This document shows, one piece after another, positions 56,235-64,000 of a stretch of DNA of 64,000 nucleotides; the stretch's first letter is position 1, and the number at the start of each line of letters is the position of its first letter. This DNA comes from Winogradskyella forsetii. GTDB taxonomy: Bacteria; Bacteroidota; Bacteroidia; Flavobacteriales; Flavobacteriaceae. The position numbers were made by a program, and so were the translations under genes. Location: NCBI RefSeq assembly GCF_013394595.1, contig NZ_CP053348.1:3002001-3066000 (forward strand), written 5' to 3'. The notes under the pieces were generated by a model. The model saw only the letters and a program-made list of their open reading frames with translations. It did no database searches and was not told the origin of the DNA.

Positions 56235-58184
56235 CTATAAAACTTCATTGAGATCATCAGCGCCTTCATCAATGGCTTCTTCTTTTACGCTAATGGCTTT
56301 ATAATATTTAGCTAATTCTTTCTTAATAATTGGAGATAGGATAATGACACCTATAATATTAGGCACAACCATGGCAAAAATCATGGCATCTGAAAAGTTA
56401 ATTACAGCACCTAAGCTAATTGACGCTCCAACAACTACGAAGAATAAAAACAATATTTTATAGGCTAAATCAGAGACTTTACCCTTTCCAAATAAATACA
56501 CCCAACCTTGCATACCGTAGTAAGACCAAGAAATCATAGTTGAAAACGCAAATAAGATCACAGCAATGGTAAGAATGACTGAGAAATGTGGAATTACAGA
56601 ATCAAAAGCCGTAGCTGTAATTTCTACACCTTCTTTAATCTCTACTCCATATTCCATAAAGCCACCATCAAAATTTGTAATTACGATAACCAAAGCGGTC
56701 ATTGTACAAATCACAACGGTATCTACGAAAGGTTCTAAAAGCGCTACAATCCCTTCTGAAGCCGGATATTTTGTACGAACAGCGGAGTGCGCAATGGCAG
56801 CAGAACCCACACCTGCTTCATTTGAAAATGCACCTCTTCTAATACCTTGAATCATAACTCCTATCAATCCACCTGCTATTCCCAGTCCTGAAAATGCACC
56901 TTCAAAAATCAACGCAAAGGCATCGTCTATTAAAGTAAAATTAGCACCAAGAATTATTAAAGACGCTAACACATAGATTCCAGCCATAAAAGGCACTACC
57001 TTTTCTGTTACTTTAGCTATACGCTTAATACCACCAATGATAACTACAGCAACAAGAACCGCCATCACAAGACCAAAATAAAGTCCTGCATTAGAAGCGG
57101 GATCTAAATCGAATACTTTAACAAATTGAGCCGCTGCTTGGTTGGCCTGAAACATGTTTCCGCCTCCAAAGGAACCACCAATTACAAAAATAGCAAATAC
57201 TACTGCTAAAAATTTACCAAAGCCACCCATTCCTTTAGACTTAAGCCCTTTAGTAAGGTAATACATTGGTCCGCCATAAACGGTTCCATCTTCACCAACA
57301 TCTCTATATTTTACACCCAATGTACATTCCGCAAATTTTGATGCCATTCCTAAAAGTCCTGCAACAATCATCCAAAATGTTGCACCAGGTCCACCAATAG
57401 ATAAAGCAACGGCTACACCGGCAATATTACCTAAACCTACAGTTGCGGATAAAGCAGCTGTTAAAGCCTGAAAGTGTGACACTTCTCCATCTGCACCTTC
57501 ATCCCTTATGGTCTCAGGAAGATCTTCGCCCTCGTTTGGTGTACTATCTCCATATAAGGTATCTGCCTGTGATTTGTTTGTATCAATTAATTTCCCATCA
57601 TCTGTTACAGTTACGGCATCATCACCATATAATGTGTTTGCGCCATGTTTCTCTATATCCTCATATTTACCTCTAACAACTCTAATGGCCAAACCAAAGC
57701 CCGTAACATTTATGAATTTAAAATAAATGGTAAAGAACAATGCGCCGCCAATCAAAACAATCAATACCCAAGGAATACTTATGTATGGTGTTTTTGCGAT
57801 AAGCACAATCTCGTTTGTATTATTTAACGATGCTTGCGGAATAGCAATAGTCGCCTCATCTTTCACATAAATATTTTGTCCCGTTTTAATTGCAAGACTC
57901 TGCGCCACCTTTACGCTGGGCATTTTTATTTCACTAAAATAAACCGTATCGTTTTTAATCTCTTTTTTAAATGCCTGAATATCCTCAGAAGCGGTGTTTA
58001 AAACAACTTCCTCTTCAATTTCGCCAAACGGAATTTCCCAAAAAATACCATCTACAAACCAACCTGTATATTTCTTGAAATTTTTATCAATTTTTTGAGA
58101 GGTCGTTTCTTCTGAAACAGGCTCTTGAGCCATAATCGATAAGGGCAATATAAGTGTGAAAAGAATAAGAAGATATTTCTTCAT
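56235..58184 (-). CDS. AGCS-family sodium:amino acid symporter with insertions
   Basis: A 649-residue protein, about 150-200 longer than usual AGCS (alanine/glycine:Na+ symporter) members. A signal-like N-terminus (1-19) and 'GWFVDGIFWEIPFG' (41-54) are followed by an inserted soluble stretch (about 55-133) before the helix 'IPWVLIVLIGGALFFTIYFKF' (137-157), and a second acidic insertion (about 174-232) carrying two 'TLYGD' units. The AGCS signature 'FQALTAALSATVGLGNIAGVAVAL' is at 238-261 and 'RRGAFSNEAGVGSAAIAHSA' later. Transport of alanine/glycine is likely; the insertions should be external or loop regions. Confidence 0.88.
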   Translation of the reverse strand: MKKYLLILFTLILPLSIMAQEPVSEETTSQKIDKNFKKYTGWFVDGIFWEIPFGEIEEEVVLNTASEDIQAFKKEIKNDTVYFSEIKMPSVKVAQSLAIKTGQNIYVKDEATIAIPQASLNNTNEIVLIAKTPYISIPWVLIVLIGGALFFTIYFKFINVTGFGLAIRVVRGKYEDIEKHGANTLYGDDAVTVTDDGKLIDTNKSQADTLYGDSTPNEGEDLPETIRDEGADGEVSHFQALTAALSATVGLGNIAGVAVALSIGGPGATFWMIVAGLLGMASKFAECTLGVKYRDVGEDGTVYGGPMYYLTKGLKSKGMGGFGKFLAVVFAIFVIGGSFGGGNMFQANQAAAQFVKVFDLDPASNAGLYFGLVMAVLVAVVIIGGIKRIAKVTEKVVPFMAGIYVLASLIILGANFTLIDDAFALIFEGAFSGLGIAGGLIGVMIQGIRRGAFSNEAGVGSAAIAHSAVRTKYPASEGIVALLEPFVDTVVICTMTALVIVITNFDGGFMEYGVEIKEGVEITATAFDSVIPHFSVILTIAVILFAFSTMISWSYYGMQGWVYLFGKGKVSDLAYKILFLFFVVVGASISLGAVINFSDAMIFAMVVPNIIGVIILSPIIKKELAKYYKAISVKEEAIDEGADDLNEVL

Positions 58185-58280
58185 AAGTGTAGTTATTAGT
58201 TAGTTTTGGTTAATAAAGTTGACAAGATGCTAAAAAATATTGAACTTTTAAAGTTTGATGCGTTAAAATGGCTATATGAG

Positions 58281-59303
58281 TTAGACAATATCATATTCAG
58301 AATTTAATTTCTGAATCTGTTCTGGGCGACCTAGAACAATAATTTTAGAACCTGGTATTAATTTCGTGTCAGCTTCGGGATTGACGATATATTCACCTTT
58401 ATCATCCTTAAAACCAATCACCGTACAACCTGTTTTTTTTCTTAAATCCAAGTCCCTGATTGTTCTTTCTTCGGAAGCGTTATACAATTGTTCAACTTTT
58501 ACTTCTTCGATATTGATGTTGCGTTCGCCTACAATTCCCAAATTATCTATAAACTCAACCAAATCTGGAATCACCACTAAAGATGCCATGTGGTCGCCTC
58601 CTATTCTATCTGGAAGAATAACATTGTTGGCACCTGCTAATTTCAATTTGTTATACGACGTTTCCTCGGAGGCTCTACTGATTATGGATAACTTAGGATT
58701 AATCTGTCTGGCAGACAACACAATAAACAAATTATTGGCATCACTTGGCAAAGCGCAAATCAGTGTGCTTGCCCTATCAATTCCTGCCAATAATAAGATT
58801 TCGTCTTCGCTGGCATTACCAAAAACAAAAGAAACATCATCATCTTGAAATTTCTCAATAACGTCCTTATCGCGCTCAATGATAATAAATGGTTTTTCGT
58901 AGGCCAATAATTTTTTAGCCGCTTGCTTTCCGTTTCGTCCATAACCACATATTATAATATGGTTTGTCATGGCATCTATTTTCTTTTGCATCTTACGTTG
59001 TTTTATGTCTTCAATATTATTTCTACTCAAAATGAATTCTGTAATAATGGACAAGGCATATCCTACGATAACGACACTTGCTAAAATCAGAAAAATAGTA
59101 AAAATTTTAGATTCTGTATCCAATGGATTTACCTCTGCGAAACCGACTGTAGTAATGGTGATGACCGTCATGTAGATTGCATCGAGCCATTCGTAACCAG
59201 AAATAAACCTATAGCCCAAAAAACCTATTGCCAATAGTAAAACCAGCATTAATATGGCGGTGTATATCTTTGATCTATAAAGTTTTAAAAGTGGGTTATC
59301 CAT
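58281..59303 (-). CDS. Two-helix K+ channel with RCK (TrkA-N/C) domains
   Basis: A 340-residue protein: two transmembrane helices (about 14-32 and 68-90) bracket the pore loop 'YMTVITITTVGFAEVNPLD' with a TVGF selectivity filter. A Rossmann RCK domain starts at 'NHIIICGYGRNGKQAAKKL' (about 113-131), and a TrkA-C domain ('RTIRDLDLRKKTGCTVIGFKD...GSKIIVLG') ends the protein. This is the MthK-like architecture, gated by cytosolic ligands. It is followed by the PspC gene upstream in the same direction, 15 bases away. Confidence 0.92.
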   Translation of the reverse strand: MDNPLLKLYRSKIYTAILMLVLLLAIGFLGYRFISGYEWLDAIYMTVITITTVGFAEVNPLDTESKIFTIFLILASVVIVGYALSIITEFILSRNNIEDIKQRKMQKKIDAMTNHIIICGYGRNGKQAAKKLLAYEKPFIIIERDKDVIEKFQDDDVSFVFGNASEDEILLLAGIDRASTLICALPSDANNLFIVLSARQINPKLSIISRASEETSYNKLKLAGANNVILPDRIGGDHMASLVVIPDLVEFIDNLGIVGERNINIEEVKVEQLYNASEERTIRDLDLRKKTGCTVIGFKDDKGEYIVNPEADTKLIPGSKIIVLGRPEQIQKLNSEYDIV

Positions 59304-59318
59304 GCAATACTAATATAA

Positions 59319-59546
59319 TTATAAGTCGAAAACCGAAGAGCGTTTAGTGTAAATAATATCTTTAATTCGCATCCAAAACGCCAAGAATAAATATAAAGCA
59401 AACCCAAAGCCAACAGTTACGAAAGTCAGGTACATAAAAGAAGTTCTTACAATTTTTGCCCTTATACCTAAACGGTCCGCAATACGCTGACAAACGTAAT
59501 AGCCTCGTTTTTGAAAATACAATAATAGCCTATAGAACCAGTTCAT
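59319..59546 (-). CDS. PspC-domain membrane protein
   Basis: A 75-residue protein matching the PspC domain: 'RGYYVCQRIADRLGIRAKIVRTSFMYLTFVTVGFGFALYLFLAFWMRIKD'. It has one or two membrane helices. In enterobacteria PspC takes part in envelope stress signalling; in Bacteroidota short PspC proteins are of unknown role. It lies between the DUF2851 gene and the K+ channel gene, all in the same direction with short gaps. Confidence 0.85.
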   Translation of the reverse strand: MNWFYRLLLYFQKRGYYVCQRIADRLGIRAKIVRTSFMYLTFVTVGFGFALYLFLAFWMRIKDIIYTKRSSVFDL

Positions 59547-59554
59547 ATTGCAAT

Positions 59555-60832
59555 TTAGTTATTTTTCACAATTAAACTATTTCCAATGGCACATTGCAAG
59601 CATTTATTTTTATCACAATAGTTTTGCTTTAACTCCAGCAAGGCCTGAGAATTTAAAGCGTTTTTTTCAATAAGTTTTAAATCCAAAAATTTAGAGACAA
59701 TACTATTATTCTCAATTTTAAGTTCTTTTATGAGTTGAAACACCTCATCTTCCACCGTTTTCCCTTGCGCCTTTGCATAACTGAATTTAAGTGGAATTAA
59801 CGTATTGATGATGAGTAAATCGATGAATGATTTAGTCAAGGTTTTTTTAGATACTTTCGAGGATTTACCAAACGTATAATGCGATCTCCAAAAACCAGTA
59901 ACGCCCAAATTGAAAAAATCATAAAACTCATCTCGCGTGTTGAATTGTATTATTTTTGAAAACAAGTTCTGCTCCAAACTGTATAAATTTGCAAATTGCG
60001 ACAGTCGAATGGTCGGGAAATTTGGTGGTCTTAACCTAAAAAATTGTAAAGGCAAGACACCATGACTATCCAGATTGAATTTCTGTTTTAAAAATCCATA
60101 GCGATGCTTCAAATTGGTATAATACGCCTCTTCAATTTGCTCCTCTGAAAGCAAGCCTGATTGCCCAAAAAGCAGCGCTTCCAAATCCAAAACATCATTT
60201 TGAAGTTTCCGCACGACAGAAAATTCTATGGAATTCGCTAAACTGAGAAACGGTTCCCCATTCACTTTTAGTCCGAAGTTCTTTAGTAACATTTGAAACA
60301 AGACCGCCTCCCAATCGTTATTGGATGCTTTAAGCAATTGTTGAATGGTTTCAGATTTTCGCTCTAAGCGTTCTATATATAAGCGTTCTAACCAATTATT
60401 GAGTAGAAAATCATCAACTTCAGAAAAACTCGTTTCGCAGTTGATCCAAGTTTTGGATCGTATAAGTTTTTGATAGTTATGGATTAAGTTCTTATCGACA
60501 TAGTGTTTCAATTCCAAGGTTGGAATTTCAGAATTATCTTGTCTAAAAATTTCGGTATCGTGTTCCCAAACCACGTGAAGAATCACATTATCATACGCTT
60601 TATCGGTTTCGTGATGATGCACATACCAATCTGAAGATTTTATATGAATCTCAACATTCCCTGCCCAAAACTGTTCAGCAATACTGAGTTGTGCATTAAA
60701 GAAATCCGGACCAGCATTATGGTTATGCTGCCCTAAATTCGATATTCTAATAAGGTCTCCCTTCGTCGTTTTTAAGTGAGACGAATCAAAGGCTTTATGT
60801 TTCCAGATATAGTGAAGGAAATCTTCTTGCAT
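59555..60832 (-). CDS. DUF2851 protein
   Basis: A 425-residue soluble protein of the Bacteroidota family DUF2851. The N-terminal 'MQEDFLHYIWKHKAFDSSHLKTTKGDLIRISNLGQHNHNAGPDFFNAQLSI...GNVEIHIKSSDWYVHHHETDKAYDNVILHVVWEHD' is nuclease-like in pattern (E-I-H, H-hydrophobic strands). Two CxxC-like cysteine pairs lie at the C-terminus ('CDKNKCLQCAIGN'). The function is unknown. It is first in a short run with PspC and the K+ channel. Confidence 0.85.
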   Translation of the reverse strand: MQEDFLHYIWKHKAFDSSHLKTTKGDLIRISNLGQHNHNAGPDFFNAQLSIAEQFWAGNVEIHIKSSDWYVHHHETDKAYDNVILHVVWEHDTEIFRQDNSEIPTLELKHYVDKNLIHNYQKLIRSKTWINCETSFSEVDDFLLNNWLERLYIERLERKSETIQQLLKASNNDWEAVLFQMLLKNFGLKVNGEPFLSLANSIEFSVVRKLQNDVLDLEALLFGQSGLLSEEQIEEAYYTNLKHRYGFLKQKFNLDSHGVLPLQFFRLRPPNFPTIRLSQFANLYSLEQNLFSKIIQFNTRDEFYDFFNLGVTGFWRSHYTFGKSSKVSKKTLTKSFIDLLIINTLIPLKFSYAKAQGKTVEDEVFQLIKELKIENNSIVSKFLDLKLIEKNALNSQALLELKQNYCDKNKCLQCAIGNSLIVKNN

Positions 60833-60944
60833 GTACTAAAATAGACATTTGTTTCGAAAGAAAGCTTTTCTTAGAAATCAAAAGTAATAATTTTCTAATT
60901 GAGTACTCCGTGACTACACTATACGATAATTTAGATTAAAAAAT

Positions 60945-60974
60945 AAAACCAGAGTCACTAAGTACTCTGGTTTT
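60945..60974. terminator. Terminator after the DUF892 gene
   Basis: aaaaccagagt (60945-60955) and actctggtttt (60964-60974) pair perfectly around an 8-base loop, 46 bases after the DUF892 stop. Confidence 0.75.
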
Positions 60975-61020
60975 AAATTTAGATAAGTTATATCTTTTAA
61001 ATTGAAACAATACAGCCTAT

Positions 61021-61503
61021 CTACTTCGCTTTTTCATTTAATCTGTGTTCTGCCAATTTATCTAATTTATTATCAGCATTGTATTCCTCATCCAATGTTT
61101 TCTGTAATTTAGACGCAATATCACTGTGCCCTAATTCCTTGGCGTATCTTACTGCCGTTCCATAACCAGAAATTTCATAATGTTCTACACGCTGTGCTTC
61201 GGCAATAAGACCTGCATCCATAACATCATCGTTATCTGCTTCGTCCATAAAACCTTCAGCTTCCTTGATTAGGCCTTCCATAGCTTTGCACTTTTCACCT
61301 GTTGGTTTAACATTCAATTCATTACAAATATCCTCTAGGCGCTGTTTGTGATCCTTTGTTTCTTTTAAATGATCCTCAAACGCATCTTTCAATTTAGAAT
61401 TAGAAGCTTTCTGTGCCATTTTTGGTAAGGCATTCACCAATTGAGATTCCGCACTGTGCAAATCCTTTAGTTGATGCTCAAATAATCCTTTTAAATCTTT
61501 CAT
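61021..61503 (-). CDS. DUF892 (YciE/YciF) ferritin-like protein
   Basis: A 160-residue four-helix protein: 'LKGLFEHQLKDLHSAESQLVNALPKMAQKASNSKLKDAFEDHLKETKDHKQRLEDICNELN' and 'AEAQRVEHYEISGYGTAVRYAKELGHSDIASKLQKTLDEEYNADNKLDKLAE' contain the E...ExxH-type residues of a di-iron site (Glu, His in 'EDHLKETKDH' and 'EAQRVEHYEI'). Family members are induced by osmotic or general stress. Single gene between terminator and spacer. Confidence 0.9.
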   Translation of the reverse strand: MKDLKGLFEHQLKDLHSAESQLVNALPKMAQKASNSKLKDAFEDHLKETKDHKQRLEDICNELNVKPTGEKCKAMEGLIKEAEGFMDEADNDDVMDAGLIAEAQRVEHYEISGYGTAVRYAKELGHSDIASKLQKTLDEEYNADNKLDKLAEHRLNEKAK

Positions 61504-61736
61504 AATATATATGTTTTTTAATTTATTAATTCAGACTAAAATTAGAATAGAATGAGTTGTTCCATTACCTCAGTTCAATGATTTTTTGACGCATAAAAAT
61601 TATCGATTTGCAAAGTTTAATATGAGAAAATTAAAAATTAGTTTAATCAGTAAATGAGACAATATTGCATTTAAATAAGTACACATTTACCATCATCAAA
61701 GATTATCTTACGGCTATAAACTAAAAATAAGATATC

Positions 61737-62132
61737 ATGAAAATTTTAAAAAATATTATTGGCCTTTCAATTTTAGCGACCAGTGCCTCGCTTTTATATA
61801 CAGCCTATAAAAAACCAACTTCAAAAAAGAGCTATTCTTCTAATAATGACACTGCAGAGAAAAATGATAAGCGCTCAAATGTAGAACGCAATACCTCTAG
61901 CACTATTCGCGATTTTGATGCCAGAACACAAAAAATGATGAAGGAATTGGAAATGACCGAAGCACAACAAAGAAAATTTGAAGCGAGTATAAAAGCGGTT
62001 CGTGATGATTTGAGCAACGGCAATTCGAAAATGACCGCAGAAGACATCCGAAGAGAAGAAGGTAAACATCTCAACTCCATTCTCAACGAAATACAATATG
62101 GTATGTATAGAGATTGGGCACAACAGAATTAA
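61737..62132 (+). CDS. Small membrane-anchored protein, unknown
   Basis: A 131-residue protein with one N-terminal hydrophobic segment (about 5-22), then a lysine/serine-rich linker and a helical C-terminal half ('IRDFDARTQKMMKELEMTEAQQRKFEASIKAVRDDL...EEGKHLNSILNEIQYGMYRDW'), which resembles the LTXXQ/periplasmic helical type in style only. No family is recognised. It is monocistronic, with a strong terminator directly behind it. Confidence 0.65.
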   Translation: MKILKNIIGLSILATSASLLYTAYKKPTSKKSYSSNNDTAEKNDKRSNVERNTSSTIRDFDARTQKMMKELEMTEAQQRKFEASIKAVRDDLSNGNSKMTAEDIRREEGKHLNSILNEIQYGMYRDWAQQN

Positions 62133-62146
62133 ACTGCTCGACAAAA

Positions 62147-62181
62147 AAAAATTAACCGATATGTCTCGGTTGATTTTTTTT
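62147..62181 (+). terminator. Terminator after the 131-aa protein gene
   Basis: aattaaccga pairs with tcggttgatt around tatgtc, flanked by A-runs and T-runs on the two sides; it can serve both this gene and the convergent DUF1989 gene. Confidence 0.8.
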
Positions 62182-62191
62182 TGACGCTGTT

Positions 62192-62788
62192 TTATATTGT
62201 CTTAACGGTATAATGAATAGGTTTAAATGTACCGCCATTACTATCTTCTGCCGAACATGCCGTTAAGCACACCAACAAATCCATTTGAGCTACAAATTGA
62301 ACATAGTCTCCTGCTATGGAATTTGGAGGTAATACTGAAATTTTTCCGTCAGAATCAAACTGAACGTTCATAAAAATATTGAATGCCGTTGGGATATCAT
62401 CAATTGTAATGCCGTACGGTTTTAGATTTTTTGAAAGATTATTGAGGCAGCTGGGATGTTCTTCCTTACAATTGTACATAATCTCAAAAGTTTCCTTACT
62501 GCATGGTGCCAATAGAAAATCATTCCGTCCATTGGTATCTTCATTAATTTCAACCATTTTTTGTGAGCGGTTGCTCCACAGAAAATTCCCTGTTGATAGT
62601 AATATGGACTCTTCAAAATCCATAGTTTTGCCTGAAGATAATTTCTCTTTGTAATCATTTGCATTGAACAATACCATATCGCTAACTTGTTGCCCCATGG
62701 GATCAATAACCGTTAGCACTTCGCCTTTGTTGAGTTTAAAGGCTTTTGCTGTTTGCCTTTCTATTTTATTCACTGCTTTCATGCCCAT
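62192..62788 (-). CDS. DUF1989 (urea carboxylase-associated) family protein
   Basis: A 198-residue protein of DUF1989. 'RQTAKAFKLNKGEVLTVIDPMGQQVSDMVLFNANDY' (about 11-46), 'LLAPCSKETFEIMYNCKEEHPSCLNNL' and 'NSIAGDYVQFVAQMDLLVCLTACSAEDSNGG' are family segments with conserved cysteines that may bind metal. Two members form the carboxyguanidine deiminase of guanidine degradation; others are uncharacterised. Its start overlaps the end of the haem N-oxygenase gene by 10 bases, so the two are translationally coupled and probably work in one pathway. Confidence 0.82.
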   Translation of the reverse strand: MGMKAVNKIERQTAKAFKLNKGEVLTVIDPMGQQVSDMVLFNANDYKEKLSSGKTMDFEESILLSTGNFLWSNRSQKMVEINEDTNGRNDFLLAPCSKETFEIMYNCKEEHPSCLNNLSKNLKPYGITIDDIPTAFNIFMNVQFDSDGKISVLPPNSIAGDYVQFVAQMDLLVCLTACSAEDSNGGTFKPIHYTVKTI

Positions 62789-63465
62789 TGGGATTTAGAT
62801 TGAAACGGGCATTTCCAGTCGGAATCCACTACCCTTCCACTATACTGCTTGGCTTCAGAATCATTTCCGAAATCTTTTAGCACAGGATTTATGGTGCCTT
62901 GCAGTTTTTTGTCACGTTTTCGTATTCGTTTTTTCACTGTTTTATAGGTTCCCATTTCTCGCAACCTTTCAAACTGCCAGTGTAAATTAAATACAATGGT
63001 AGTGCATGGTGCCTGTCTTGCCTTGCGAGAACTGTTGGGATGCAGCCCAACTATATAAAATGCTTTTCCATTAAGGCTAAAACTAAAATTAGTGTCCTCA
63101 GGATTTTCACTTACCGTTACGTCCCATTCCGTATCGTCTAAATAATGTAACTTTTGGAGGGTTTGCCATAAGGATTTTTCAAAATCGATTTCGGTTTCAA
63201 AATGGTTATTCGGAAAAACAGCGATGAACGATTCAAAGGTGTTAGAATCAAAGTTGTATTGGTTTATATATGTTTTCAAATCATCCATTAAAGAGCTTAA
63301 CGACGTCTCTTTTTCTATATCTTCATAAATCTTTAAATGATAGTTTTCTTGTAAAAAAACGGTTTTTGCCATAATGCAAGGATGCTTTTGCTTCAAGATG
63401 AATGTTTTATATTCAGATTCCAATTCCGTTTGAAAATCTTCAGTTATAATTGTGTCAAATGGCAT
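62779..63465 (-). CDS. YqcI/YcgG family haem-dependent N-oxygenase (GntA-like)
   Basis: A 228-residue protein of the YqcI/YcgG family, which includes GntA, a haem enzyme that N-hydroxylates a guanidine group in guanitoxin synthesis. Visible are 'KHPCIMAKTVFLQENYHL' (about 27-44), 'FSFSLNGKAFYIVGLHPNSSRKARQAPCTTIVFNLHWQFERLREMG' (about 127-172) and the C-terminal 'YSGRVVDSDWKCPF'. The conserved HPC and LHP..SR..R segments are intact. The native substrate is unknown; the paired DUF1989 protein points to a guanidino or N-hydroxylated compound. Confidence 0.82.
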   Translation of the reverse strand: MPFDTIITEDFQTELESEYKTFILKQKHPCIMAKTVFLQENYHLKIYEDIEKETSLSSLMDDLKTYINQYNFDSNTFESFIAVFPNNHFETEIDFEKSLWQTLQKLHYLDDTEWDVTVSENPEDTNFSFSLNGKAFYIVGLHPNSSRKARQAPCTTIVFNLHWQFERLREMGTYKTVKKRIRKRDKKLQGTINPVLKDFGNDSEAKQYSGRVVDSDWKCPFQSKSQWA

Positions 63466-63698
63466 CAGTCTAAAATCTAATTAAAATTGATATAATCTTT
63501 TCATGATTGAAACACTTCAATCCATATGTCAAAAATATAAGGACTAAATAAAATTCCCTTACTCCATTAAATGAATGATTGACGCATTTAATTTAATGAA
63601 TTTCACCATTAAGAGTGTTGCCTAAATCAGTTATCATTTCGAGCATAAGAATTAACATTATAATTGCCTTTCAACTAAATTTCCTAAAAACAAGAATC
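63466..63698. other. Intergenic region between divergent genes
   Basis: 233 AT-rich bases separating the start of the haem oxygenase gene from the DUF421 gene. It contains a loose palindrome tttaatgaattt near 63589 and no recognised promoter. Confidence 0.4.
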
Positions 63699-64000
63699 AT
63701 GAATTTTGAAGACGCTATTTGGTTAATCATTTCCGTTCTAGGCATATTTTCGATAATAATTATTATCACAAGAATATTTGGGCTTAGAACTTTTGCAAAA
63801 ATGTCTAGTTTCGATTTTGCATCGACCATTGCTGTAGGTTCAGTGTTAGCTTCCATTATTTTGAACAACGATTATTCATTAATGAAAGGTGCCATAGCTT
63901 TAGCAACTATTATTGCTTTTCAGACACTCTTCTCTTTTTTGGTTAGAAAAAACGATAGCTTTAAAAAGCTCTTTACCAACAAGCCACAATTGGTTATGTA
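63699..64000 (+). CDS. DUF421 (YetF/YcaP-like) membrane protein, partial
   Basis: The first 100 codons of a gene cut by the window end. ATG 63699 opens 'MNFEDAIWLIISVLGIFSIIII', followed by 'ITRIFGLRTFAKMSSFDFASTIAVGSVLASIIL', the typical start of DUF421/YetF proteins, and further hydrophobic helices. Full-length members have about 160-230 residues with a cytosolic C-terminal domain. Function unknown. Confidence 0.85.
   Translation, partial: MNFEDAIWLIISVLGIFSIIIIITRIFGLRTFAKMSSFDFASTIAVGSVLASIILNNDYSLMKGAIALATIIAFQTLFSFLVRKNDSFKKLFTNKPQLVM

Overview
The window reads as a chromosomal segment of a low-GC marine-type member of the Flavobacteriaceae (Bacteroidota). The evidence is the AT-rich base composition, promoters of the Bacteroidota form (TTTG, about 19-20 bases, TAnnTTTG), weak Shine-Dalgarno signals, the tmRNA tag GENNYALAA, the gene order tRNA-Thr/Tyr/Gly/Thr-tuf-tRNA-Trp-secE-nusG-rplKAJL-rpoBC, and many protein families typical of the group (DUF2851, DUF3467, TlpA-like lipoproteins, DUF4982-type GH2). 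Short dispersed palindromes and 'gactgccaactg' type repeats, common in these genomes, fill several intergenic spaces.

Layout. 1-3.0 kb: fluoride channel crcB, a repeat-rich spacer, DUF1801 and transglutaminase-like proteins. 3.1-9.2 kb: a run of co-directional genes for membrane proteins, a small winged-helix regulator, an MpaB-like (DUF2236) oxygenase, a COQ4-like protein, and SanA-, DUF2809- and DUF1361-type proteins; two copies of one palindromic operator precede its two sub-operons. 9.3-14.6 kb: a TlpA-like thioredoxin lipoprotein, an SDR plus saccharopine/alanine-dehydrogenase-like pair, DUF2945 and DUF1206 proteins. 14.7-15.4 kb: a candidate structured RNA and tmRNA. 15.5-22.3 kb: a galactan/galactose locus (galT, galK, GntR-type regulator, divergent GH53 endo-galactanase and GH2 beta-galactosidase).

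22.5-31.3 kb holds the most unusual unit: a tightly packed four-gene operon encoding a small unknown protein, an exported coiled-coil/beta-barrel-like protein, a 1790-residue protein with two alpha/beta-hydrolase (lipase-like) domains fused to a CHAT caspase-like protease and a helical tail, and a peptidoglycan-binding protein with an L,D-transpeptidase-like H...SAGC motif. I know of no described system with this combination.

31.7-37.6 kb: a DMT transporter and a 2-keto-3-deoxygluconate locus (short LacI-like protein, KDPG aldolase, a PPi-type phosphofructokinase homologue, KDG kinase) with a divergent LacI regulator whose promoter is overlaid by a 32-bp perfect palindrome. 37.7-52.4 kb: the core transcription/translation cluster, with tRNA 3'-end fragments among the tRNA genes, and hpf. 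52.6-64 kb: a Xer-type recombinase, an acyl-CoA dehydrogenase, an HhH protein, an AGCS transporter with lineage-specific insertions, a K+ channel, PspC, DUF2851, a DUF892 ferritin-like protein, and a two-gene unit pairing a DUF1989 protein with a YqcI/YcgG (GntA-type) haem N-oxygenase. A DUF421 gene runs off the right edge. All functional calls are from sequence reading; no database search was run.
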